Program-made: the position numbers and the translations under genes
Notes under the pieces: generated by a model
The model's input: the letters and a program-made list of their open reading frames with translations, nothing else
Databases searched by the model: none
What the model was told of the DNA's origin: nothing
Shown: positions 1-12,500 of the stretch, one piece after another
How the letters are laid out: every line of letters begins with the position of its first letter
How positions within the stretch are numbered: position 1 is the stretch's first letter
NCBI GenBank assembly: GCA_030549495.1
Contig: JAUIRK010000712.1
Span: forward strand, 91,282-155,281
DNA from: Nectonema munidae
Taxonomy: Eukaryota; Nematomorpha; Nectonematoida; Nectonematidae
Direction of reading: 5' to 3'
Length of the DNA stretch: 64,000 nucleotides

Positions 1-106
1 TTTTTAGAAGATATTTATAAAACAGTCGTTTTTTAGAGCCAGATCTTTATGGAATATTTTTTAGAGATTTGTGATGAAATGGTTATTAAAAGATTTTCAA
101 TAAGGG

Positions 107-266
107 GTCATTCACAATTGACGTCGATCTTTTTTTGCTTAATTTTGCCCCCCTCCCCCCTCCCCATTGTCAAATTTTGGCTATTTATTTAGTTTACAAA
201 TTCTTCATTTGTAAACTTATCGCCCCCCCCTCTCTGAGTCTTTGCTGGACATCAATTGTGAATGAC
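107..266. mobile_element. Short MITE with 19-bp terminal inverted repeats
   Basis: The ends are near-perfect inverted copies: GTCATTCACAATTGACGTC on the left and the reverse complement with one change on the right. The interior holds C-rich runs near 150-170 and 222-233. No coding capacity. The superfamily is unclear because no target duplication stands out. Confidence 0.6.
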
Positions 267-1077
267 TTCTTATGCTTAAATTTTTATAAATATTATTGAA
301 TGAACAGGAAATACCATTTTCACATTTTTATTCCAATAAATCCTAAAAAGTAGGAAGTCAATAGATATCTCACAATACTTTTTTATTTCTAGATAGATGA
401 TTACATTACCCATCGTTCTTTTGAAAATAGGAGCTCTTTCAAAGCACAATTTTTTATTGACCAATGTCCTACCTGACCTTAATGTCGGTGTATAATTAGA
501 TCCCCAAATGTAGGAACAGAGTGTTGGAATTCAATGTGTGTTGACTGTATAGTGTATAAGTCAACCCCCAATTTAAATAGGTAAGTTATGCTGTAATTTA
601 TCAACAAATAAATAAAAGTCTATCAAAGTAAACGTTGTATAGCTCCTTGATTTGAGAGAATAAAAGATCCATTCATTTACAAAATAGAAAACTTATTTTA
701 TTTACAAAAGATACATTCTTATGTACAACGTAAGCAGAGTGTTCAAGTCATTGACAAACCTATCTTTAAGGACGAGCGAGGGATGCTAATTTTACCAGCC
801 TTCAAGATTTCAAATAACACTTCAAAACACCAAAAACATAATAATATTAATACAAGGGTATAAGTATCGAAAATTTGGAATAAAAAGTGTAGCAAACCAT
901 TATTACATTAAAATATCTCGATTAAACCCTATTGGTTCATTTTTTTTTTAATATTTGAAAGTCAGTACTTAGAGTTCAATGTATAAGTCTATCAATTTTT
1001 TGGGAATTCTTAGCGTAATAAATACAGGAATTTTTCTAGAGTACCATATGTAATTAGTAATATTAATGATACGCAAA
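267..1077. other. Stretch without a recognised gene
   Basis: AT-rich sequence downstream of the small gene at 1078-1512. I see no exon, repeat family member or clear poly(A) signal. It may hold the 3' UTR of that gene. Confidence 0.5.
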
Positions 1078-1512
1078 TTACTTGATTACTGTGTCTTGCA
1101 AGTAGATCGGTTCAAAGTAATCATAGTTGATGGGTGAAGAGGCGTAATTCTAAAACAATAAAGATGGACTCAATTGCTTAAATGGTATACAAAAAATGAG
1201 TTAATAAGAAGAAATGTTAACATCTTTAAAACATACTTTGAAGTTTTCTGAATACGTTTCTTCACAAGTTTTGTACTTATATTCTGGACCATCATCATCC
1301 AGTCTTTCTAGAGCGGGAGTGAGTTTGTTGCTAGGCACGCTTTTCTTTTGCAGGATTTGCGCCTTGTAATAAGAACAGGTTTTTAGAGTTGATCAATGAT
1401 TCCTGTTTATTTAAGTTTGCATTTTTTGAAGAAAATTTACTTGTATTTTGTTGAGATTTTGCATTGATTGCTTGAGAAAGAGACTTTGATCAGGCTTTAG
1501 ATAATTTCCCAT
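1078..1512 (-). CDS. Complete three-exon gene for a small unrecognised protein (89 aa)
   Basis: Exons on the minus strand: 1512-1441 (starts ATG, residues MGNYLKPDQSLF...), 1362-1237 (AQILQKKSVPSNKL...), 1149-1078 (NYASSPINYDYF..., stop TAA). The introns are 78 and 87 bp, each GT-AG: donors CAA|GTAAAT and AAA|GTATGT, acceptors TTACAAG and TTGTTTTAG. All three exons are an exact number of codons (24, 42, 24 with stop), so the joins keep phase 0. The product is hydrophilic, begins Met-Gly-Asn and has an acidic, Tyr-rich C-terminal half; no signal peptide or membrane segment. I do not recognise the family. Upstream 1513-1930 is a little richer in GC than its surroundings and may hold the promoter. 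The exon chain is directly visible; that it is expressed is inference. Confidence 0.75.
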
Positions 1513-2679
1513 ACTTTTAACGTATGATATAACTATAGCACAATAAAAATATGCATATGAATGAAAAGAAAGTATTTCATGTCACATGTTCTTCAATGTT
1601 ACAGAACATTTTTTCAAAAATGGTTAAATCTGATTAACTTATTAGATCTTCACTACTCCTTTCTTTCTACCCTATCCTTTAAAGTATGTGTCTGTGTGCG
1701 ACACTAATCAAAAGACACCACAAGCTGCTTTCACTGAAGACAAACGAAAAGAAATTAAGCTGTTCTTATGCCTCATCTCCTCAACAACAACACGACATAT
1801 ATTGGGGAGCGACGCATATAATTATCATTATTATAAGTTGTGGAAATGAGTGTAACCAAACTTTCTTAGCGCGTCTCTTGCTCATGGTGATGATGGCACA
1901 CACACATCACAGAATTCGAGGTAATTAATTCTAAGGAAGTGTTTGATTGCCTGCTAGTATATTGCTTATAGGAGCAAGCAATGATGCAAGAGCCAAAAAT
2001 AAGGCGAAATATACATTGATTTGTTTGAGTTATCCACAATCACAGAAACTCTTTCTTCTTCCTTATTGATATCAAAAGTAAATTTTCACCTTTAAGTTTC
2101 TCGAGTTTTATGCGTCTTAACTCAGATACATAGAAATTCTTTCAGGGTATGACAGTATAATATATTGAGAGATATACTGACACTTTTACGAATTGTACAA
2201 TCTTGCTTTTTGTCAACTTGTATAAACTAAAAAAGCTAAACTTATAATAAATGTATACCGTAATTATTAGTTTTATTCTTGTAATTTTCCCCAAAAAAAA
2301 ATTCAAGAATCAAAATTAAAAAATAGGAAAATATATAAATAAGGGCCGCTGGGTATTTTGTTCTCGGTGTATTTTGTCCTTGTACCCTAATTAATTATCT
2401 AATTAACTAAGTAAGTATCTAAGAAATTAATTAAACGAATAACTAATTAATTATCAGGCGATCTAGCATTCTAATTTATTTAACGCCAAACTCTAACTTC
2501 AAATTTAATTTTTTTCATCGATTTTCCCATTTTCACTATTTTTTCGAAGATATTTAACACGCTGTAAATTATCTTTAGATTTAATGAGAGTTCAAATTAA
2601 CATCCCACTGCGTGCAACTCATAATAAGTACACCACTGAATTTGGTATATCCAAACTAATTAAAAAAAAATCATATTTC
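1513..2679. other. Intergenic stretch; probable promoter side of the small gene
   Basis: No exon is supported here. The 1686-1928 part is open on both strands without coding character. Around 2385-2455 lies an AT-rich patch of short TTAATTA-type repeats. Confidence 0.4.
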
Positions 2680-3225
2680 AAAAGTAGAGATTTTACTAAA
2701 CTAGAACTCAAATTTGAAGCAAATTTAATTTTTATCAAAATTTTTAAGCTATTTTGTCTTATTTTGGGTAATAGTTTAATAAAAAGCGAAAATTGACTTT
2801 TTATCATAAAACTTAGAGCATCATAATAATATATAAAAAAAATATAAGTTTATCATAAGAAAGTAACTAGATTAAGAACTAAGAGGATTAAGGAGCATCA
2901 TCCGCATAGGACACTTTTTTGCATACATATATATATATAATGGTGTCAATATCCAATCGAATATCTCTGTGAACAAAAACAAGTATGAGAACATTAAAAC
3001 GATCCTCATTATAATGTAAAAGTGATAAGTATCACACGTAACTATGATTGAAACATAAAAAACTTTTTAGGGCTTCTCACTTTAGAGAAAGATTGAAACT
3101 AAAAAAAGAGATGCAGAAGCCAGCATATTATTTGAGTTTTACGAAAATATTTCCATGCAATTTTAGAGGGGGAGAGGGGGGCGTATGCCGGTTTCGCCCC
3201 CCCCCCCCTTTAAATCCGCTAATGC
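2680..3225 (+). repeat. Dispersed hAT-like repeat, copy 1
   Basis: This segment matches the reverse complement of about 19715-20310 over several hundred bases, with many substitutions and small gaps. One end carries a C-run followed by TTTAAATCCGC, a common look for hAT-type ends that begin CAGTGGCGGATTTAAA. No coding sequence. Confidence 0.6.
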
Positions 3226-3417
3226 AATGTATATGTCGAAACTCGTTATAACGAAATTCTCAATATAAAAAAGCTTTTAGTAACCCCTTCACTTTTAAAA
3301 GAGCTTTTATTTGAAAAACTAACCCAATATAACGAACTTCATCATATTGAAATCTTCGATATATCGAAAAAAAATTACTAGTTTCTTGCGTTATATATAA
3401 CCAACATGTGTTTTGCG

Positions 3418-3581
3418 TTATTTATTTTTTCTCTGCCCATAATGTTTCAACAAACCATGCAATATTTCCATTCTTTGCTCTTCTCTTTTCTCTTCAACAT
3501 CTGTTAACCATTTCACTTCATCACTGACGTTCTTGATGAAATAACATAAGCGATCAACAATACCAACCATGTGCGCAAAGG
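3418..3581 (-). CDS. Gene 3418-25254, exon 9 (stop codon)
   Basis: Strong acceptor CTTTTATTACATCAG. Two bases complete an Ala codon with the last base of exon 8, then 53 residues and TAA. The tail is helical and charged (DVEEKREEQRMEILHGLLKH). A poly(A) signal AATAAA lies about 100 bp downstream, near 3309 on the minus strand. Confidence 0.75.
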
Positions 3582-6500
3582 CTGATGTAATAAAAGAAAA
3601 AGGCTTTTTGAACTCTCTCATCATTTTAGAATATCACTTGTGTTGGAGTCACGTTTTTTTCTTCTTATGTCTAGGTTCGTATTTTATGGTTTACTAAATT
3701 CTATAGTTGCAAGTTGGACAAATTTAAACATTATCAAGTAGAAGGGTTTCCAGCGTAGGCATTTTGTCGCCTAGAGGGCTTTATAACTTGTATTTTGGGC
3801 ATCTACTGGCTAGAGGGCGCAACAGAAACATTTGACGATATAAGTAATAATTTTATCAATTTTGACATGAGAAATATACAGTAAAAAATACATAAGATCG
3901 TATTCAAATTTTGTTCATCTATCATAAAGTAGTTTAAATCGTATAGGTCATGTTTTGTTTTCTCCAAAAAGTATGTTTTGTTCATTTTCTTCAATTACTT
4001 GAAACTTTTATGCATTGATTTTATTATTTTTATACTAATCAACAAAAAAAATATTTTTAGCTAATATGAAAAAGTCAATCTTTTTTGAATTTCCAGAGCC
4101 CTTGAGTGGTAATACCTTTTAAAAGTGTAAATAACTTTTGAATCTTGAAAAATAAAGAATGCGAAAGATTGAAAATAAACATGAAGGTTAGGAAAGTTTA
4201 CAAAGACAATCGAAGACGGTGAATATTTGCAATAAAAAACTGAGCGATTGCATATAACGTGTAATAAAAAGATAAAATTTTTTCTAATAAAAAATGATTT
4301 ATTATGTTTAACTAAAATCACTCATGTTGAGTCTTTGTAAACCTTTTGAAAAATTTGTTCAAGTTAGTTGTATTTTTCACGTCTGTATTTTTACTTTTTA
4401 ACATGTTTTTGACTAATTTAGATATTAATTTTGATTTGTTCTATACTTTTACAATGAATAAAAAAATGAGACTTTAAATTGCCTGCGTGAGCTCCTCTAA
4501 TTAAAAAGAGCACTATTTTTAAATGAACCGATAAATCGCAGACAGAAGCCTCAAACTAGTTTGGTAAGAAATCCACCTGGCAAGAATAGTGAAATTAGAT
4601 TTTTGGAGAATTAAAAAAATTCCTATTTATTCAAATGAATTAAATATTCCACAAAATGTTCTTTCATTCATTACTTTTTAAAAATTTATGATTTCAATGA
4701 AAAATTTATGATTTCGATGAAAAATCATAATGAAATAAAGCACTTTCATCATTTTAAAGTTATACGATCAATGTAAAATTAGTTGTTTTCTCAGAATTTC
4801 AATCTCATTAAATCTAATGAGATGAGGAATATGTCTTTTATACTACAGGGAAGTGATGCTTGAATATGCTTAAGAAAAACTGGCCAAGAAGGAAAAATGT
4901 ATAGTGGTGATATGGCTAAAAAAAGACAAGTTACAAGACAAGAAACTTACCATTTTTATTTGTTTGATACTTTTCCTGTTGCGAAGGGGAAAAATTGGCT
5001 TCTTGTTTGAAATAAGATGTTAAAGAGGGTTCTTCAACGTATCGAGTCTCTCCACTTGGTTTAGAAGAGATCTTAGCTTTGAAATCCAGAGAACTTTGTT
5101 CCTTGAGGGAAGCGATGAAGGAAGATCCTGCATTTTCTATCAAAAAATAATTATTTTCCACATATATCTTACTGATATAAAAAAGCAATGAAAAAAAATA
5201 AAACATCTCTAAGTTGGCTTGAAGTTAAAATAGATTAGCATTATAATGCATATCATTTTTACACCCGTTTGGTCTTAGGGCACAGTTCACCAATCGATAC
5301 TGCATTTTAAAAAGTTTTAACCCACAAAAATATATCCGAATGAAAAATAAATTTTTGCTTAAATATTTTCAAAGAATATTTAACTACTAGGCTTTTTATT
5401 AAAATCTTTAGTATAGCGATCACTCTGAGACACAAAAAGCATGAATTCACGCGCGTATGCATTCACACTCAAGCAAATTCAAATATAAACACAAAGGTGA
5501 TAGAGGCCCAGATCCACATACTCACACAATTTTGAAAGATTTTTTTTAAAAAAATGCGGTCTTAATTGTTTTCATCGTCACAAAGAGGTAGCGTATAGTT
5601 ATGGATATTTATCGGTTTAAGAGTTTTTTTACTATATAAAATAGAGAGAATCTCTAACATTAATCCCAAAACTAACTCTAACACTAACCCTAAGATTAAT
5701 TTGAAAACGAACTCTAACATTTATTCTAATACAAACTCCAATATTAATAGGGAAAACTTACTCTAACTTAAAAAAATAAATTTAGAAAATTGTCAAATCC
5801 AACAATTTTAAGATTCACTCAATTGTGTTTCAATAAACATTCACCAAATTGTCGTATTCGAAAAAATGCTCACATTCTACTAATTGACGTGCTTTACTAT
5901 CATTGAATATAATTTTTAAATTTGTAAATTAAGTTTAACCAACTACCAAATTAACCATTTTTATTTCACCCAGTTTTGCATTGTAAGAATGGTCGTGCAC
6001 CAGTATACCATCCAACATATAAATATATACGATTACATAGCAAATCAGATCTACTTATTTCTGCATTCTTTCAATATCAAATGTATATTTACACAAAAGA
6101 GTTTAAAGGAAGGAAAAGTATAACAGATGCTTTTTTCTTTCTATATGAATTATTCAAATTAAATGATATTTTATATTAATTTTAGCGTGCAAAAGTCATA
6201 GGCCTGAATGGACGGCGTTCAAACAACCACTCAAAAGACTTATTTGTGAAATGAGTTAATTTGAAAGGATATAGCTCCTTTCATTACAAAAATGGAATTC
6301 AAAGATATGAAATAGAAAAATAATATTACCCGGTGGAACTTTTATGAAATTTGATATGGGAAAGTCTTCACTTTTATCTAATGAACTTTTTTTACTTTTG
6401 TCAGAATATGCATTTCCATTAGGACTTACATTAGCATCATTAGAAAATTTTTGTATTGAATTTGTTGGTGGATTTGAGATGTCATTGTTTTTGACGTTTA

Positions 6501-9500
6501 CATCAATATTCAAATCTTTCATTAAAGAAGAAACAAGATCGTCTAGTTCATTTTCATATTGTTGATAAGATTCATTTTGACTAGAGGGGAGAACTTCATT
6601 AGGCAGCTAATAAAACACAAACGAGATCAGAGTAAATAAAAAGTAAAAAAAGAGCTTAGAGCAGACGAACAGATAATTAACTAGCTTAACTAAGAATTTG
6701 TATACTAATTGATCCAGCTAATGATTTGTAAATCAAAAAGTCATTTATATAGTATATACTTACTCAAAGGTAATGGCGTGTTTACTAAATCCAATATAAT
6801 ACTAACGTATTCATCAATTTGACTAAATAAAATAACTAACGTAGCAAAATAATACCTTAATTCACTCACTAAGCAAGTAACCAATCATCAAACAAGATTT
6901 GCGACTAATCATTATCTAATATTCCAAATAACACTGAACAACAAAAATTTTTTACTGGAGATGTGTAAAGTGATTTAGACTAATTTGGGTACGCTGATTT
7001 CAAAAATCATAACCGTTTTGCTGTATCACGTAAGGATTTTCAGTAACAGAAATATTCCCATTGCCTAGAAGTCAGGATTTCAATGAAATTTACAAAAATT
7101 CATTTATTCTTTTATTTCATCATGAATGCTTCAAAATTATAGAAATTACAGAAAAATTCCACAAGAATGTATTTAAAAATGCTTTAGGCATTTGGCTTTG
7201 CGTTTGTGCTGCTCTGTTTCAGTTTCACGATGCAGGAACGAGCAGAAATCGCCCATCATGTTCGGGTTGTGCCGCCCTTGGTAACGCATCTCCATGAGTG
7301 AAATCTCTTGGTGGAATCGCTCGCCGTGCTCGTCTGAGACTGCTCCCAAGTTGTCAGGGAAGAAGTTCAGGTGCTGGTGTAGGAAATGGATATTCAGGAA
7401 CATCCTGGAGCCAAGTTTCCTGAAGGACTCCAGCAGCTGCTGCACTATTTCTTCATAGTTGTCCGCACGCTCGTTCCCCAAGAAGTTATCCGTCACAGCT
7501 TTGAAGCTCCTCCACGCTGCCAGCTCTTTGGGGTTTAGAGTTGTCGGAAAAGTTTCGTCCTTCATAATCTGTCGGATTTACGGTCCAACAAAGACACCAG
7601 CCTTGATCTTGGCCTCCGACAAGGTGTTGCCAAACTTTTCCTTGAGGTATATAAAAACCCACGCCCATTCAGATCCATTGCGCGTACAAAACTTTTCATC
7701 AAGCCTAGCTTTATGTGGAGTGGTGGAAGGAAAACCTTGGCTGGGTCGACAAGGGCGACATGCTTCACGTTGTGTCGACCAGGTACATGCTCCTTTCGCT
7801 CTTCCCAATCTTTCTTCGTCCAGTGATTCTTGTCGTCTCTGCTATCCCAGAGACAAAGGAAGCACATGTATTACGTGTAGCCTGACTGCAGCCCTAACAG
7901 CAGCGCCACCACTTTCAAGTGTCCGCAGATGTGCCAGTTGAAGTCATTGTACTTGATGGAATCAAGCAGCTGCCGCATAGTCTCATAAGTCTCTGTCATG
8001 CCGAACGCATGAGCCAGTGGGAGTGATGGTTTCTCGTTGCCATTGTAGAGCAAAACAGCCTTCAAGCTGTTCTTCCCCGAGTCGATGAAGAGGCGCCAGT
8101 CAGCAGGATCGTGATCACACCCAAGTTCTTTCAACAGACCGTTGATGTCACTGCAGAATGTCATCGTGTCTTCCATCTCAAAGAACTCATCCATGTCTCT
8201 GTGACGTGCTCTGAACAAGTATATCTTGGTGTTAGGTTCCAGTAGATTCCACTGCTGCAGCCTTGATCCAAGCAGCTCTGCCTTCGCCTTTGACAGCGAG
8301 AGATCTCTTACAAGATCATTTAAGTCTCCCTGGTTCAGAAGGTGTGGTTCTTGAGTGTCGGGTTCAAAGGGTTCATCATCACCATCCTCTACACCACTGC
8401 TTACAGCTATGTTCTGATCAGCTGGAGGTGTTGGAACGGGGTTCTCGTCATCATGAGGCACAGGTTTACGAGCAGAGACGCAGTCAGCGTACTTGACGTG
8501 ACCTTTATTCTTCTTGTTGAAGCCGGCGATGCTTGTGCAGCAGAAATAACAATCATCATGATGATTCTGCGGCTCACGCCATATCATGGGCACCGCAAAT
8601 GGCATGCTCGCGCGCTTGCCCAACAAATGTGCCCAACAAGCCACCAACCACTGAGTCAAGGTTGTGTGACAGCTTGTGTAGCAGATGTGTGGTGCCCAGC
8701 TCTGTTCTTGGTCCCCCACCTTACACCCGAAGTAGTGAAAGTAGGCGGCCTTCTTTTTCACTGCTGTAGATATACTTCGCTTTTGATCTTTTTTGGTATA
8801 CCGACCACAGACATAACAGAAGTTGTCAGGATGATTGGTACAAGAACGCCTACTCATCTTTATCTGAAAGAAAGAAATATAACACAAGTTAACAACAATT
8901 GTACGAAATGGACATGTTAAAGACATATGTAAATTTCCTTGAAATCCTGACTTCTAGGCAATGGGAATATTTCTGTTCCTGAAAATCCTGACATGATACA
9001 GGAAAACGGTTATGATTTTTGAAATCAGCGTACCCAAATTAGTCTTAATCACTTTACACATCTCCAGTAAAAATTTTTTTTGAAATTTGTTGTTCAGTGT
9101 AATCAAATGAATAACTGAATTATTTCAAACATAAATATATTAACTAAAAAACCTTTTCATCTACAAACGTAAGATATTTTTAGAGAAAGAGTTAAACATG
9201 AATTTTAGCCGGGCACTTAAATGGTCTATTATTAAAAAAATATAGAAAAAAAACTTGTAGTAAGCTAAAATAAAGTTTAACAAATTTACTAGAAAAATTA
9301 TTTTAAATATAAACGAAGTCATGTTGAAGGATCATCAAATAATAGCAAAGCCGTATCAAGGGATCGTGGCGCTCCAGGGCAAAGGTCCTGAATGGAGCCC
9401 CTCACCCCTTGCTCTTTCTTTTCTCAATCATCCCCACCCCATTCTGGCTTAAAAAGTGATTTGGAAAAAAAATGCTCACATTTTTATTAAGCCACATAAT

Positions 9501-12500
9501 TCAGATATATACTGACCGAGTCGAAGACAGTCTCTATTAGATGTCATTTTTCGTGTTTTAGCAGCAGCAAAATTATTGATGACTTCGTCAAAATCAATAC
9601 AATTGAGAACTTCTTTCTCAATGCTCATAAGAGCCAGACTTTGGAACCCGGTTTGTCCCATAGTGCTCCTTAGGTAGGAAAATGAAATAGCGCCCCGAGG
9701 CAATTGCCCCCACTGCCCTCCCCCTTGTTACGGGTCTGAATAATAGTAGTAAACAAAAATGTAAACGGTATTGTAAAAAATTTATTGAGGAAAATTAGCT
9801 TCTACAGAGTAAACGAGAAAATAGGAGAGAATAGGAGAAGGACAAGTATAGGAAAGTGTATACTTACTAGTGAGTATAAAATTTCGTACTTCTTATCTCT
9901 CGTACTTTCTCTTGTTGAAAAAACAAGGAGGCGAAATATCACAAAATTGTCAACTTTCATCAATAAAAGTGAAAAGTTATCATTAATAAGTATTTTGTAT
10001 TGACTTTTCTGTTTGATTCCAAATATTTTGTATAACTTATATGATAGTTATAATTAGGAAAATAATTTATACAAGTAGCTAATAATTTTGGATATCAAAA
10101 AATGTTTGAATTCTCTTCCCAAGGAAGTCACTAAAATATTTGTAATCTTTATCACAGATTGTATGGCAGAAAATGGATATACGGCTATGGATAAAATTTT
10201 AACTAATGAAAGAAAGCATACATATAATCTTAGGGTATATGACATCAGAATTAATTTCAGCAATATTAAACTCGAGATTTAAATTTGGAAGATAACAAGA
10301 AAATTAAGGGTTATATGGAAGTATATGCATAAAGCAAGTTTCTTTGAAGTAAGGTCATCTAGGAGCGTTTCATAGAAAAATGTCTCATAAATGGGCGTTG
10401 AGTTGGAAAAGTTTGCGGAGGAAAATAATGTTACTTCGAAAAAACCGATTTTTTATTACTTTTTCCGTAAATAATAGCTAAATAGAAAAGTAGAAAATTT
10501 GGAAAACAAATTTCATAGCCTATCTAGTTGAAGAATTATATCTACATAAATACTCAATCATAGTTTCGCGACATTTTCCCAACAAAAAAGTTCGATAGAA
10601 AAATACCTTTCAAATTTAGGCCTAAAAAGGCATGCTTTCTCTTTTTTTCTATAAACTCTTATTTATATAGAAACCGCTTAATTAATTAACTAGATCAAAG
10701 TTAACTGATTAAATATATCCACTAATTCATATAAATAAATTCACCTAATAGCTTGAATAATAATAAAAAATAACACATTTACTAACTTGACTAACGAGCT
10801 TATCGGCTGAAGAATGTACAGTTAAACCTGCTTTTTAGGTTTCAATTCTTTCCAATTAATCATGATTGAGCTTATTCAAACTTCATTAAGCGACTACATA
10901 TTGTCAAGACAACTTTATTGGCTTCCTTAGGTGTTCTCTTAAAACAGGTTTGGTTCATTTAAAAATCACAAACTAAAATAACTAATTATCTTAATAATAA
11001 TCATCTAATTACGAAGCAATTAAAGCCAATCGCTGATACGTTCCTAAATAAAATGAAATGAAATTCAGAGATGATGCAAAGATTGCACAATGCACAGAAA
11101 TATACACTAATACTGAAGGTATCAATTATGTTTTTACCTATATACCAACCCAGTAGTAATTGATCATTATCACGTTTTTAAAAAATCAAATGACATTTTT
11201 GGCCCAGTGGAAAGGGCAATTGCTCCTCTGCTTACCATGATTTCTTCCAGTAGCGAATTCAGAAGGAACGGGGGCGAGAAGATCTATATTTGGGATCCGT
11301 AACATGATATGAGTAAATGTTCCTTGGGTAATACGAGTAAAACTCTAAAACAGTGTTTCTCAAAGGGTTTGCCGAGCTAAAATGGTGCGACCCATTTTTG
11401 ATACATAAGACACTCACTGTCAATTTTATTCTTTTTAAAATAATATAAGCTACATAATAACATATTAATACAAAAACTCAAAATTTTATTTAAATAATTT
11501 TTGCATAATTGCTATTGCCAAGCAAAGGCAATTATATTATGAAGAAACTTTCGAATTTATATCTCACTATGTTTTTTTTTTAATTTTATATTCAAATTAT
11601 AAGTCTTTTATTCTTTATTTTTTTCATGAGAGAATAAAGATAATCGCCATTTAAATTTTGCACAACTTTAAGTGTGCTAAGTAATAGAAAGGTTTGGGAA
11701 AATAACTAAGCTTGAGAAAATACTCTAGCATTCATTCACAATTATTTTGTATATAGAAAATTCTGTTATAAAATCGCCCGGGGTAAATTATCTTTTAAAT
11801 CCGCCCTACAGCTTATTTCTTCAAATAAACGTATACGTTTACATCTTTTATCAAAGATAGGATGGGTGGCCAACCTTTCCTAGAACATGCGCCAATCGTA
11901 TTAAAATTGCGAGGGGCCAAAAATAAATTTTTCTTCCTGTTTCTAAATACACCTTTAAAATTTTTAAATGGTTTGAATTTTTTATATTGGACTTTAAACT
12001 TTGCCATAATAAATCTTTGCAACAAATTTTCTTTTTTAGATATTAAGTCAAAAAAATAAACAATTAACATGAAATTAATGAGAATTTGGAAATAGGTTTG
12101 ATTAGGATAATGAAATTTGGACCTAGTTTCAGTAACAGAAAGAGTTAAACAACTATTCAAGTGAGATTTATCTTTGTTTTTAATCATTATCATTGAAGAA
12201 AAAGGTTGTTCACATTTGTATGTATACGACATATATTTTTGGGCAAACTTCGTTGTTTCCTGAAAATCTTCCCTAGGAGTTCAAAATTGCAAAACGACTA
12301 CCAAACTTGTATATTTTAAATGCACTGTAAGCTTGCGTACATTTTTATTTGTTATTTCAAATGAGGAAAGTTGCTCAGATCTAATTTCCCCATTTGTGTG
12401 ACGATTAACTTCAACTTCAATTTTAAGACTATCATAATAAAATAGTAAAAAAGTTAAAAAGTAAACTTAAAATTAAAGCTTTCTAATAAATATAAAGTTT

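Noticed and set aside
11813-12232. 139-residue minus ORF read as a gene
   Set aside because: Its first part is the dimerisation tail of a hAT transposase; the remainder is non-coding element sequence.
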